Positions 26,180-35,060 of a DNA stretch of 64,000 nt are shown here, piece after piece. A program made the position numbers and the translations under genes. Origin of the DNA: Belliella kenyensis (GTDB lineage: Bacteria > Bacteroidota > Bacteroidia > Cytophagales > Cyclobacteriaceae); the NCBI RefSeq assembly GCF_022549675.1, contig NZ_JAKZGR010000009.1, positions 1 through 64,000 on the forward strand, given 5' to 3'. Within the stretch, counting starts at the first letter, position 1. Each line of letters starts with the position of its first letter. The notes below the pieces were generated by a model, which searched no databases, was not told where the DNA came from, and worked only from the letters and a program-made list of their open reading frames with translations.

Positions 26180-28927
26180 ATGATGCAAAACAAACTGAAA
26201 TCAACATTCAACCAAGGGGTATTGCTACTCCTTGGTGTCTTAATCACGGGACTTCATGGACTGAGCGCCCAGACTATCCCCACGCCCAAGGAACATTTTG
26301 GCTTTGGAATGGGGGATGATTATCATATTTCTAACTACACCCAGACAGAGGCATATTTCAAGAAATTGACAGAACTGTCGGATAAAGCAAAATTGGTCTC
26401 CATTGGAAAAACCGAAGAGGGTAGGGAGCAGTGGATGATCATCGTCACTTCACCTGAAAATCACAAACAACTTGATAGATTCAAAGAAATCTCTGTGAAA
26501 ATGGCTCGTGCCGAAGAATTGACCGAGCAAGAAGCCAGAGACCTAGCAGAAGAGGGAAGAGCAGTCGTATGGATAGATGGTGGATTGCACTCTACAGAGA
26601 CCGTAGGTATTCACCAGCTTACAGAGACACTTTATCAGATTCTTACTCGTGAAGATAAAGAGAACCAAAGAATTTTAGATAATGTGATCACGCTATTCGT
26701 ACATGCCAATCCAGATGGGCATGAAAAAATCGGTGATTGGTATATGAGAAAATCTGTTCCTGAGGAAAGAAGCCTTTCTGGTCTTCCAGTACTGTATCAA
26801 AAGTACATTGGACATGACAATAACAGGGATTTTTACATTCAAAATATGAAAGAATCCGCAAATCTGGGTTATCAGCTATTTGTAGAATGGATTCCTCAAG
26901 TGATGTATAACCATCACCAAAGAGGGCCAGCTGGTTCAGTTTTGGCAGGTCCTCCGTACAGAGATCCTTTCAACTATGTGTTTGATCCAATGATGGTGAC
27001 AGGTATCGACGCTGTAGGTGCTGCCATGTACAACAGACTGAATGCAGAAAATAAGCCTGGTTTTACCAGAATGGATGGATCTTCTTTCTCCACTTGGTAC
27101 AATGGTGGACTTCGAACTACCACCCATTATCACAATATGATAGGAATATTGACTGAAATCATCGGTGGTCCAAATCCCGAAGCAATTCCATTGGTTCCTG
27201 ATAGACTTATACCCGATTCTAATACGCCTTTTCCTGTCACTCCTCAAGAAGACTGGAGATTCCAGCAATCCATTGACTATTCAGTTTCTATGAATTATGC
27301 TGTATTGGATTACGCTGCACGAAATAGAGACCATTTACTTTATAACATATACGTAATGGGTAAAGCTTCCATAGACAGGGGAAGCAAAGACTATTGGACG
27401 CCATTCCCTAAAAAAGTGGAGGCCATCAAAACTGCCTATGAAAGTACACAAAAAGAAGGACAAAGGAGTTCAAATATGAGATGGGGTATTCCTTCGGTAT
27501 TTTATGATAGCATTTATCAAGCACCTGAAAAAAGAGATCCGAGAGGCTTTATCATTCCTTCAGATCAAAAGGATTTCGCTACAGCTGTCAAGTATGTAAA
27601 TGCCTTGATCAAAACGGGGATTAGAATTGAAAAAGCAAAATCATCTTTCAGCGTAGGAGGGAAAACTTACCCCAAAGATTCTTATGTAGTCAAAACAGAC
27701 CAAGCTTTCAGGCCACATATCATTGATATGTTTGAGCCACAAGATTATCCCAATGATTTTCAATATCCGGGAGGTCCTCCGATCAGACCTTATGATGCAG
27801 CAGGATGGACGTTGGCCTATCAGATGGATGTCAAGTTTGATAGAATCCTAGAAGGTTTTGATGGTCCATTCGAGACATTAGCGTATGGGGTATTGGAAAA
27901 GTTGCCAGAAAGTACAATCAAAGCTTCCAAGTCAGGATACTTGATTAGCAGTGTACACAATGATGCATTTTCGATAGTCAATGAGCTATTGAAAAAAGGT
28001 GTGAAAGTCGCTCGACTTACAGAGGCTTCGGCAGGGATGCCTGCGGGTTCTTTTTATATTCCTTCAGATGGTCAAAGTGTGCTTTCTTCTTTTGGTCAGC
28101 AGTATGGCTTACCTATCGTAGCCGCTTCTAGTGTACCGCAATCATTGGCTTATATCAAACCTTCCAAAATAGCCCTTTATGATAACTATGGAGGTTCCAT
28201 GCCAAGTGGTTGGGTGAGGTGGATTTTGGAGCAGTACAACTTTGATTTTCAACTCATCTTTGCCAAAGAAATCGATCAAGGGAATCTAAATTCCAAGTAT
28301 GATGCAATTCTCTTTATCAGTGGTGGGATCCCATCTTTTGAAAGCTCCGGTGGAGGTTTTAGAGGTATAGATGAGGCAGATGTTCCCAATGAATACAAGC
28401 ACATGGTAGGTGCTGTTTCGAAAGACAAGTCAATCCCACAATTGAAAAAATTCCTTGAGAATGGGGGTAAAATTGTAACGGTAGGTTCGGCAGCGGTTTT
28501 GGCGCATCATTTAGAGTTGCCTGTGAAGAATGCACTGGTAGAAATCCAAAGGGATGGGTCTGAAAAATCGCTTGCAGGTGAGCAGTACTATGTGCCTGGT
28601 AGCGTATTGAAAACAAAAATCAATACCAATCTGGCCGCGACGTATGGCTTGTCAGATTATGCAGATGTGCTATTCAACAATAACCCAGTGTTCAAGTTTA
28701 AGCCAGAAGCCAAGCTCCAAGGATTAGAAATATTGAGTTGGTTTGATACCGCAGCACCGCTGAAGAGTGGCTGGGCATGGGGAGAGGCTTATTTGGAGGA
28801 TGGAATCACGGGTTTCTCTGCACCAGTAGGGAAGGGGACCCTGATCGTCTACACCCCAGAGATCACCTACAGAGCTCAATCTCACGGCACGTTCAAGTTG
28901 CTATTCAATCAGCTTTATAAGAATTAA
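26180..28927 (+). CDS. M14-family zinc carboxypeptidase, exported
   Basis: A 915-residue exported peptidase, probably periplasmic or surface-located. The signal peptide covers about residues 1-30 (LITGLHGLSAQ). The M14 domain (~40-400) has the HxxE zinc pair His137/Glu140 in GLHSTET, the third ligand within NHHQRG (244-249), and a candidate catalytic Glu326 in LTEIIGG. The C-terminal ~450 residues form a long extra region common in Bacteroidota homologues. The ATG follows the lipoprotein stop with no gap, so it belongs to the SusCD operon. It may trim peptides for import. A terminator follows at 28952. Confidence 0.92.
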   Translation: MMQNKLKSTFNQGVLLLLGVLITGLHGLSAQTIPTPKEHFGFGMGDDYHISNYTQTEAYFKKLTELSDKAKLVSIGKTEEGREQWMIIVTSPENHKQLDRFKEISVKMARAEELTEQEARDLAEEGRAVVWIDGGLHSTETVGIHQLTETLYQILTREDKENQRILDNVITLFVHANPDGHEKIGDWYMRKSVPEERSLSGLPVLYQKYIGHDNNRDFYIQNMKESANLGYQLFVEWIPQVMYNHHQRGPAGSVLAGPPYRDPFNYVFDPMMVTGIDAVGAAMYNRLNAENKPGFTRMDGSSFSTWYNGGLRTTTHYHNMIGILTEIIGGPNPEAIPLVPDRLIPDSNTPFPVTPQEDWRFQQSIDYSVSMNYAVLDYAARNRDHLLYNIYVMGKASIDRGSKDYWTPFPKKVEAIKTAYESTQKEGQRSSNMRWGIPSVFYDSIYQAPEKRDPRGFIIPSDQKDFATAVKYVNALIKTGIRIEKAKSSFSVGGKTYPKDSYVVKTDQAFRPHIIDMFEPQDYPNDFQYPGGPPIRPYDAAGWTLAYQMDVKFDRILEGFDGPFETLAYGVLEKLPESTIKASKSGYLISSVHNDAFSIVNELLKKGVKVARLTEASAGMPAGSFYIPSDGQSVLSSFGQQYGLPIVAASSVPQSLAYIKPSKIALYDNYGGSMPSGWVRWILEQYNFDFQLIFAKEIDQGNLNSKYDAILFISGGIPSFESSGGGFRGIDEADVPNEYKHMVGAVSKDKSIPQLKKFLENGGKIVTVGSAAVLAHHLELPVKNALVEIQRDGSEKSLAGEQYYVPGSVLKTKINTNLAATYGLSDYADVLFNNNPVFKFKPEAKLQGLEILSWFDTAAPLKSGWAWGEAYLEDGITGFSAPVGKGTLIVYTPEITYRAQSHGTFKLLFNQLYKN

Positions 28928-28951
28928 TTCTGAAAATCAAAAGTCATCAAC

Positions 28952-28998
28952 CCCAACCTAATCATGCTATTCTAAAGTGTGGTTAGGTTGGGATTTTT
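28952..28998 (+). terminator. Terminator of the SusCD-peptidase operon
   Basis: CCCAACCTAA (28952-28961) and TTAGGTTGGG (28983-28992) form a perfect 10-bp stem followed by ATTTTTT. Confidence 0.88.
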
Positions 28999-29128
28999 TG
29001 TTAGAGAGGAGTGAGAAAAGGAATGGTTTTTTAGCTAGTGATATTTTAGAAAAAAGTTGGTTTTTTAGCATAATGAAATTATAAATCAATATTATTTTTT
29101 TAAATTGTATAAAATACTCCGATAAACT

Positions 29129-30280
29129 ATGTTTTTAATATCAAAAAGGTTACTTTCTAGTGTCGTTCTAAATATTTTCTTTATCACCTTTCCTTTCTAT
29201 GCACATTCCCAATATAAGTTAGAAAAAACAGAAGAATTTATAATCAATTCTCTATACCCTATTGAAATCCTTGACTACTATCCCAAAACTCGACTCTATT
29301 TAGGATATCTAAGAACTCCTGATGGTCTTAAAGTATGCCTTGTTAATCACGAGGGCAAAATAATTGTTCAAAAAGTGCTGGTTGGAGAAGGCCCTAATCA
29401 GATAGCAACTGCAAGTAACAGTATGGCATTTTCGAAGGAAGGGGAAATTTGGGTACAGTCCCCCACTGAAATTGTATTGTTTGATCAAAAGCTAGATATT
29501 AAAGCTAGAACAAAGTACCAGCCGGGGACTAATGTTCAAATATACGGAAGGATGGAATATTTTGAATATTATTATTCTCAAAATACTTCTTCAAGTTTCA
29601 TTTTTTCTACTATTCCTAGTGGTACCAGTAGATATTTAGATGGTAGGGATTTTATCACAAGTCATTTGATTGAATTTCTTGATCTTAAAAGAGGAAAGTT
29701 GTTTGAATTAGCCTCAGTTTCCGAAAGAAATAAATTTGAACGACTTGATAAATCTATTGGCTCAATTTATTTTCCGATATATAAAATAGATAAATCAAAT
29801 AATAAACTTTTTTTGACTACTTCATTAGATGATGAAATCATAATATATGATTTAAATTCCCACAAATTGGAGCTTAGATTGAAAATTCAACATGGTGAAT
29901 TTAAATTGCTCAATAGTGAGCGTATTTCATTATCAAGTTTACCCTCCTATAAAGGAAGGATCAACTTAAGCTCAAGAAACCATAAAATTTTTCTTCTGGA
30001 TGGAGGAAAAATAGTTTTGGATTACATAAGAGAAATTCCCTTCGGCATCTATGAGAAAAAGATTGCTGAAAACCCCACTTACCATCATTTTCAAGACCCA
30101 AACTATCATAGACTTATAGTGTTTGATGGCACTAAACAAGTGAGTGAAGATATTGAACTTCCAGTAAATAATAAATTAATGACAGCCTTACCGGGGAATC
30201 GACTTTTGTTTCAAATAGTAGATTCAGAAGTGGAAGAGGATTTTATTCAATACGTAATATACGAAGTTGTAAAAAAATAA
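29129..30280 (+). CDS. Orphan exported protein, probable beta-propeller
   Basis: A 383-residue protein with a signal peptide (about 1-28, ending FYAHSQ). The mature part is beta-rich, with blade-like repeats (KVCLVNHEGKIIVQKVLVGEGPNQIA, split across two strands, and EIIIYDLNSHKLELRLKI). The GEGPNQ segment resembles 6-bladed propeller families abundant in Bacteroidota, and the pattern is similar to that of the lipoprotein at 48800. No enzyme motif was seen. Low GC and lack of operon partners suggest an accessory gene. Confidence 0.7.
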   Translation: MFLISKRLLSSVVLNIFFITFPFYAHSQYKLEKTEEFIINSLYPIEILDYYPKTRLYLGYLRTPDGLKVCLVNHEGKIIVQKVLVGEGPNQIATASNSMAFSKEGEIWVQSPTEIVLFDQKLDIKARTKYQPGTNVQIYGRMEYFEYYYSQNTSSSFIFSTIPSGTSRYLDGRDFITSHLIEFLDLKRGKLFELASVSERNKFERLDKSIGSIYFPIYKIDKSNNKLFLTTSLDDEIIIYDLNSHKLELRLKIQHGEFKLLNSERISLSSLPSYKGRINLSSRNHKIFLLDGGKIVLDYIREIPFGIYEKKIAENPTYHHFQDPNYHRLIVFDGTKQVSEDIELPVNNKLMTALPGNRLLFQIVDSEVEEDFIQYVIYEVVKK

Positions 30281-30301
30281 CTTTCAAATAAACTGATTAT
30301 A

Positions 30302-30448
30302 ATGGCTGATCAAAAAAGAATACTATTAATCACTTGCTTCTTTGGGGAATTCTCTTGGTACTTCCCCCTGTTTTTAAAATCCTGCAGATTTAATCCTACT
30401 ATTGATTTTAAAATTTATTCCCTTTTGAGCAAGCGAATGCAGAGCTGA
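30302..30448 (+). pseudogene. 5' remnant of a DUF6625-like gene
   Basis: ATG at 30302 opens a 48-codon frame. Its first ~40 residues (RILLITCFFGEFSWYFPLFL, then KSCRFNPTIDFKIYS) look like the N-terminus of DUF6625, a glycosyltransferase-like family. The similarity stops near 30421 and the frame ends at 30448. Only the start of the gene survives. Confidence 0.55.
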
Positions 30449-30570
30449 AAAACCTTCACCCTAAATTAGTGAATCATACAATTTTCGAAAACACAGGGCA
30501 TAATATTCATTATGAAAAGCCAAAACAATTTCTTGAGACTGTCTTAAGTTTTCTGAGCTCGTTTAAATGA
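30412..30570 (+). pseudogene. 3' remnant of an alpha/beta-hydrolase gene
   Basis: In a different frame, from about 30421 to a TGA at 30568-30570, the translation contains FENTGHNIHYEKPKQFLETV and ends LSFLSSFK. This is the C-terminal catalytic-His region (GHxIHxEKPxxF) of alpha/beta hydrolases. No start or nucleophile region exists, because an in-frame stop (30409-30411) precedes it. Confidence 0.65.
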
Positions 30571-30571
30571 G

Positions 30572-31288
30572 TTACCCCTTTTGCGTATAGTAATTGTAAT
30601 CAGTGATGACTCTTTCCAGAAAGCTCATGTTTTTCTCCTCGGGTTCTACTTGCATCATTGAGGCTGTTTTTTTAGCAAGCTTGTCGATAAGGTCAAAGTC
30701 TCCACTTCTCAATGCTTCGAATTTGATTTGCTTGATGTTTTGTATCTGTCTATCTGTAAGAGACATTACTTGGGGGTATTTTGGCACATAATCCTCAGCT
30801 ACTTCTTGAAGTAAAGTATGCCTAAGACCTATCGGGGATTGTTCCGAAATCACCGTAGTACCAGCAGCCAAATCACCAATTCTCTGTCCTTTGCCAGAGA
30901 TAAGTATCCATAATATCGCCAATCCTCCAGATGTGAAAGTAATATCGATCAATCTTGTCAGCCATCGGATGAAATAATTGCTCATCGTTGGTTTCGACCC
31001 ATCCAACTTAACCACTCGGATTTTCAGTGCCATTTTACCTGGAGACTGTCCATTCATGAAAATTTCAAAAAGTAGGTGATACAGTAATACTGGAAGTGAT
31101 AGTAAAGTGTAAAGTGACCACAAATAATCCATGCTCCTGACACTTCCCGCTATGGCAAAGATCGCAAAAATGATATAAAAGAAAATAATCAAACTATCAA
31201 TCAGGTACGCCCCAATTCGGGTGCCTACATTAGCAGCATTTTGACTTATACTAATATTTTGGGCAGTCTTGATTTGAAATTCTTTCAT
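30572..31288 (-). CDS. RDD-family membrane protein
   Basis: A 238-residue inner-membrane protein. The RDD domain (~15-150) has GTRIGAYLIDSLIIFF with the Arg and Asp of the family, and GQSPGKMALKIRVVKLDG. Three or more hydrophobic segments follow one another, and a helical cytoplasmic C-terminus (~170-238) is present. It is transcribed away from the spoIIM-like gene with only 33 bp between the starts, so the two directions share a regulatory region. RDD genes next to SpoIIM, DUF4129, MoxR and DUF58 genes form a recurring cluster whose function is unknown. Confidence 0.9.
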   Translation of the reverse strand: MKEFQIKTAQNISISQNAANVGTRIGAYLIDSLIIFFYIIFAIFAIAGSVRSMDYLWSLYTLLSLPVLLYHLLFEIFMNGQSPGKMALKIRVVKLDGSKPTMSNYFIRWLTRLIDITFTSGGLAILWILISGKGQRIGDLAAGTTVISEQSPIGLRHTLLQEVAEDYVPKYPQVMSLTDRQIQNIKQIKFEALRSGDFDLIDKLAKKTASMMQVEPEEKNMSFLERVITDYNYYTQKG

Positions 31289-31321
31289 TTATTGTTTTCT
31301 TTGGTAAAATTGAAGTTATAA

Positions 31322-32311
31322 ATGCGTGAAGCAACTTTTATAAAACGAAATAAAGATAAATGGACCAAGTTTGAAAACGTTCTTAACAACAATGTCCAAT
31401 ATACTCCTTCTGAACTTGGAGATTTGTACATTGAAGTGACAGATGATCTTAGCTATGCGCAGACATTTTATGCCGACAGCAACACGCATATCTATTTGAA
31501 TCAGCTTGCTTCCAAAGCCCACCAAAAGATCTACAAAACTAAGAAAGAATCCCAAGGTAGGTTTAGGAAATTTTATTTGGAAGAATTTCCTGCCATGTTC
31601 TATCAATATTTGCCTCAGCTGGCCGTAGCCTTTGGGACTTTTATGCTATTCACGCTGGTCGGAGTCTATTCAGCTGCTACAGATGGAGCGTTTGTAAGGA
31701 GCATTCTAGGGGATAGTTATGTCAATATGACCTTGGAGAATATTTCCAAAGGAGATCCTATGGCGGTATATAAAGATATGAACAAAGTTGACATGTTTCT
31801 AGGGATCACTGTGAACAATATCAGGGTAGCATTGACGGCTTTCTCTCTAGGTGTGTTGCTGAGTGTTGGGACATTGTTCGTATTGATGAGAAATGCTATC
31901 ATGCTAGGTTCATTTCAATACTTTTTTTATGATCAGGGTCTGTTTTGGGAGTCTGCTAGGACAATCTGGATTCATGGGACGATTGAGATTTCGGTGATTA
32001 TCATAGCTGGTTGCGCTGGGATTGTCCTAGGCAACAGTATTTTATTTCCAGGTACTTACAGCCGACTGGTTTCTTTCCAGAGAGGTGCAAAAGCAGGATT
32101 GAAGATTCTCATCAGCACCATACCTTTCTTTATCATCGCTGGATTTTTGGAAGGTTTTATCACGAGAATTACAGATTTTCCCGATATCTTTAACATAGCG
32201 ATCATCACATCTTCGCTGTTTTTGATCATTTACTATTACGTTATATTACCTATCAAGCTGCACAAAAATCAAACTCATGATAAACGGATACATTCAATTC
32301 AAGAAGCGTAG
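31322..32311 (+). CDS. Stage II sporulation protein M-like membrane protein
   Basis: A 329-residue membrane protein of the SpoIIM/DUF95 family. A soluble helical N-terminal ~95 residues (RNKDKWTKFENVLNNN) precedes five or so membrane segments. Family features include the central NNIRVALTAFSLGVLLSVGT and IWIHGTIEISVIIIAGCAG. In Bacillus SpoIIM works with SpoIID and SpoIIP in septal peptidoglycan removal, but this organism group does not sporulate, so the role here is different. The 3' end overlaps the next gene by 35 nt. Confidence 0.9.
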   Translation: MREATFIKRNKDKWTKFENVLNNNVQYTPSELGDLYIEVTDDLSYAQTFYADSNTHIYLNQLASKAHQKIYKTKKESQGRFRKFYLEEFPAMFYQYLPQLAVAFGTFMLFTLVGVYSAATDGAFVRSILGDSYVNMTLENISKGDPMAVYKDMNKVDMFLGITVNNIRVALTAFSLGVLLSVGTLFVLMRNAIMLGSFQYFFYDQGLFWESARTIWIHGTIEISVIIIAGCAGIVLGNSILFPGTYSRLVSFQRGAKAGLKILISTIPFFIIAGFLEGFITRITDFPDIFNIAIITSSLFLIIYYYVILPIKLHKNQTHDKRIHSIQEA

Positions 32312-33122
32312 AGAACTAGGTGAAATCCTTTCAGATACTTTTTCTTTTGCACGTCAAAACTACAAGCCTTTGATAGCAGTCTTGATCAAGACGTCTTTGA
32401 TCCCCTATATTTTGGTGGTGTTGGCTTCAGTATATTATCAATATGTCGTTTCCGATCTTTCTAGGTTGGCTAGTATTGATTTTATTATTGGAATTGGTGC
32501 TATGGGGATTACCTCTCTGCTATTTTTTGCTACCTCTTCTTCTACGGTGTTCAGCTACATCAAGGAATATGAAACTTGCAAAGGGATAGAGCTTGATCAT
32601 AACTATATTTTGGACGAAGCTAAAAGCAACTATGGAAACATGATAGGATTATCCTTATTGGCATACCTGATGCTGGTTTTTGGATTGATATTCTTTGTTA
32701 TTCCAGGTATTTATTTCTTGGTGCCCATAGCCATGTTTTTCCCGATAGTTTTATTTAAAGAGATGAGTATTTTCAGTTCAGTAGGTGAAAGTTTTCGATT
32801 GATAAAAGATTACTGGTGGGTGACTTTTGGGACATTGATAGTGACTGTTGTTGTGATTGGAATTATGTCTTTTGCATTTTCTGTTCCTTCTCTGGTATAT
32901 ACCATGGTCAAATCTATGGTGTCTATATCACAGTCTGGGGACTTGACACCAGGTATAGGGTCACAGGATTTCATTGCTCTACTCTTGAATGCTATAGCTT
33001 CAGCTGGTAGCAATTTGCTTTCCGTAGTTTTGCTGATAGCGCTAGGGTTTATCTATTTTGATTTGGATGAAGAGAAAAATAGAACTGGACTTAGACAGAA
33101 AATAGATGAGCTAGATGCTTAA
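32277..33122 (+). CDS. Multi-pass membrane protein of the MoxR/DUF58 cluster
   Basis: A 281-residue integral membrane protein with about six hydrophobic segments. It opens with RRELGEILSDTFSFARQNY, a pattern seen in the glycerophosphodiester phosphodiesterase membrane-domain-like family. No catalytic domain is attached. It overlaps spoIIM by 35 nt and the DUF4129 gene by 8 nt, so it is firmly inside the operon. Confidence 0.85.
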   Translation: MINGYIQFKKRRELGEILSDTFSFARQNYKPLIAVLIKTSLIPYILVVLASVYYQYVVSDLSRLASIDFIIGIGAMGITSLLFFATSSSTVFSYIKEYETCKGIELDHNYILDEAKSNYGNMIGLSLLAYLMLVFGLIFFVIPGIYFLVPIAMFFPIVLFKEMSIFSSVGESFRLIKDYWWVTFGTLIVTVVVIGIMSFAFSVPSLVYTMVKSMVSISQSGDLTPGIGSQDFIALLLNAIASAGSNLLSVVLLIALGFIYFDLDEEKNRTGLRQKIDELDA

Positions 33123-33849
33123 TATGTATAAATACTTCTTTACTTTTTTGCTATTGATGATTTCTTGCGGCATTTATGCAATGCAAGAGGAATCAACATC
33201 CTCTACTGGTTCTGAAACGACTATAGCGCCAGTAGACTTTGGAGATGCCTACATCGACCGCTATAGTGCTGACCCGGATTTTTTGTATATTGAAGAGTCA
33301 CGAGAAGAGTCTTGGATTGACAGACTGCAAAAGAAGTTTTTTCAATTAGTAGACAGGTTTTTTTATTGGTTGATTGGTGATAGGGAGTTTGGGAAAGTCG
33401 CACAGTTTTTAATGCAATCTTTGCCTTACTTGGCTGTTTTTATTCTTTTGATCATACTGGTTTGGGCCGTGATGAAATATGATGATGAGGGTTCTGATAG
33501 AAAAAATGAAGGCTTTGCTGTAGCACAAAGTGAGAATTTGGATGTATTGGCACAAGAAGATATCAATAGCTTGATTGCATCGGCCATAGCGGATGGAGAC
33601 TATAGGATGGCTGTGCGATACTCTTATTTATCTGTTTTGAAATCCATGATGGACAAGTCTCTGATCGATTGGGGAATACAAAAAACCAACCATGATTACA
33701 TGAAAGAGCTGCCAAGTGGGAGTCTTAAGGCCAGCTTTGCAGCTTTGACTAGAATCTACGATTATATTTGGTATGGTGGGTTTGATGTAGATAAAGAAGG
33801 CTTTGATCGTGTGAATGCTGTCTTTGGAGAGTTAAAAAAGGAGCTATGA
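33115..33849 (+). CDS. DUF4129-containing membrane protein
   Basis: A 244-residue protein. A signal-like segment (about 4-22), an extracytoplasmic acidic stretch (~23-95), one membrane helix (~101-122) and a C-terminal DUF4129 domain (~165-240, YRMAVRYSYLSVLKSMM and DYIWYGGFDV) are visible. An alternative ATG lies at 33124. DUF4129 proteins often carry transglutaminase domains in other bacteria; none is present here. It overlaps DUF4350 by 4 nt (ATGA). Confidence 0.88.
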   Translation: MLNMYKYFFTFLLLMISCGIYAMQEESTSSTGSETTIAPVDFGDAYIDRYSADPDFLYIEESREESWIDRLQKKFFQLVDRFFYWLIGDREFGKVAQFLMQSLPYLAVFILLIILVWAVMKYDDEGSDRKNEGFAVAQSENLDVLAQEDINSLIASAIADGDYRMAVRYSYLSVLKSMMDKSLIDWGIQKTNHDYMKELPSGSLKASFAALTRIYDYIWYGGFDVDKEGFDRVNAVFGELKKEL

Positions 33850-35060
33850 GGCAAAAAAAGTTTAAAATACTCATAGGTGTACTTGTGTCTCTGATTCTGT
33901 TCCTTTTGTTCTTACAGACCCAGAGCAGACAGGGTACGAGCTGGCTAGAGAGCTATGATAAATCAGACAGTTCACCTTATGGTGGTCGTGTATTTCATGA
34001 TTTATTTACGAGTATTGACCCTGATCGTCCAGTAGAGGAAATCGACCTATCTACTTATGAGTGGTTGAGAAGAAATCCTGACGATGGAGCACTTTTGGTT
34101 TTTAACCTTAATTTTTCTGTTGACCAAGAGACACAAGAGAGGCTTTTGAATTGGGTAAGCCAAGGGAATACAGCTTTCATTTCTGCAAGGGCCATTAGAC
34201 GGGAGCTCTTAGATACACTTGGTGTAAAGCGGCATTTGATATTCGCAGCGAATGATCTAAGAGGTGAGGCTATTTTAAGTCTGGAAAATAAAACCCTTCT
34301 AAATCAGGATGAAATCCTTTTCAACCATTCTTCTAGCTTAGAATATTTCACCTTTAGCGATTCATTAGATATCAAGGTGTTGGGGAAAAACAAGTATAAA
34401 GCGTCAAATAATGAATCTCAACCTAATTTTATTCAGGTAGATTTTGGGGAGGGAAAGTTTTTATTGCATACTTTTCCTTTAGCATTTTCGAATTACTTCC
34501 TTTTGGATAAAGACAGAAAGAGATACACAGAGGGAATATTGGCTTACTTTCCTCGAAAAGGGAATCTGTATTATGATAATTATAATAAAATAGGTAGGAG
34601 AGTATACGATTCTCCGCTTTACCTTTTTCTCTCCAATGTATACCTGAAAATGGCATACTACGTTTTTTTAGTTGCAGTGGGCTTATGGGTAGTGTTCGAA
34701 GGAAGAAGGAAACAGAGAGTCATCCCTGTAATAGTGCCTCTGGAAAACCAAACGGTGGCTTTTGCAGAGACAATTTCAGGAATGTATTTGGAAAAGAAAG
34801 CCTATTCAGAGAATATAAACCAACAAATCTTGCTGTTCAATGAGTACTGTCGTAATCAGTATCGAGTAGATATTCAAGTGATGGATGAGGAGACAGTCAC
34901 AAAGCTATCATCTCGTTCTGGATGTCCAACTGGAGAAACAGAGGAATTGTTTGATATGATCAATCAGTTGTTGAAGCAAACTTCTCATAATGAAAGCCAG
35001 GTTTTGCAATTGAATAAGAAAATCCACGAATTTAAAAGTTACAATCATGGAAGAAAATAA
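33846..35060 (+). CDS. DUF4350-containing membrane protein
   Basis: A 404-residue protein with an N-terminal membrane anchor (about 7-24). A periplasmic ThuA/GATase-like DUF4350 domain (~25-250) contains YDKSDSSPYGGRVFHDLF and LLNWVSQGNTAFIS. A second membrane helix (~272-290) precedes a cytoplasmic helical tail. The gene overlaps its neighbours on both sides (4 nt and 14 nt). Function unknown; it may bind a ligand in the periplasm and signal to the MoxR ATPase. Confidence 0.88.
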   Translation: MRQKKFKILIGVLVSLILFLLFLQTQSRQGTSWLESYDKSDSSPYGGRVFHDLFTSIDPDRPVEEIDLSTYEWLRRNPDDGALLVFNLNFSVDQETQERLLNWVSQGNTAFISARAIRRELLDTLGVKRHLIFAANDLRGEAILSLENKTLLNQDEILFNHSSSLEYFTFSDSLDIKVLGKNKYKASNNESQPNFIQVDFGEGKFLLHTFPLAFSNYFLLDKDRKRYTEGILAYFPRKGNLYYDNYNKIGRRVYDSPLYLFLSNVYLKMAYYVFLVAVGLWVVFEGRRKQRVIPVIVPLENQTVAFAETISGMYLEKKAYSENINQQILLFNEYCRNQYRVDIQVMDEETVTKLSSRSGCPTGETEELFDMINQLLKQTSHNESQVLQLNKKIHEFKSYNHGRK

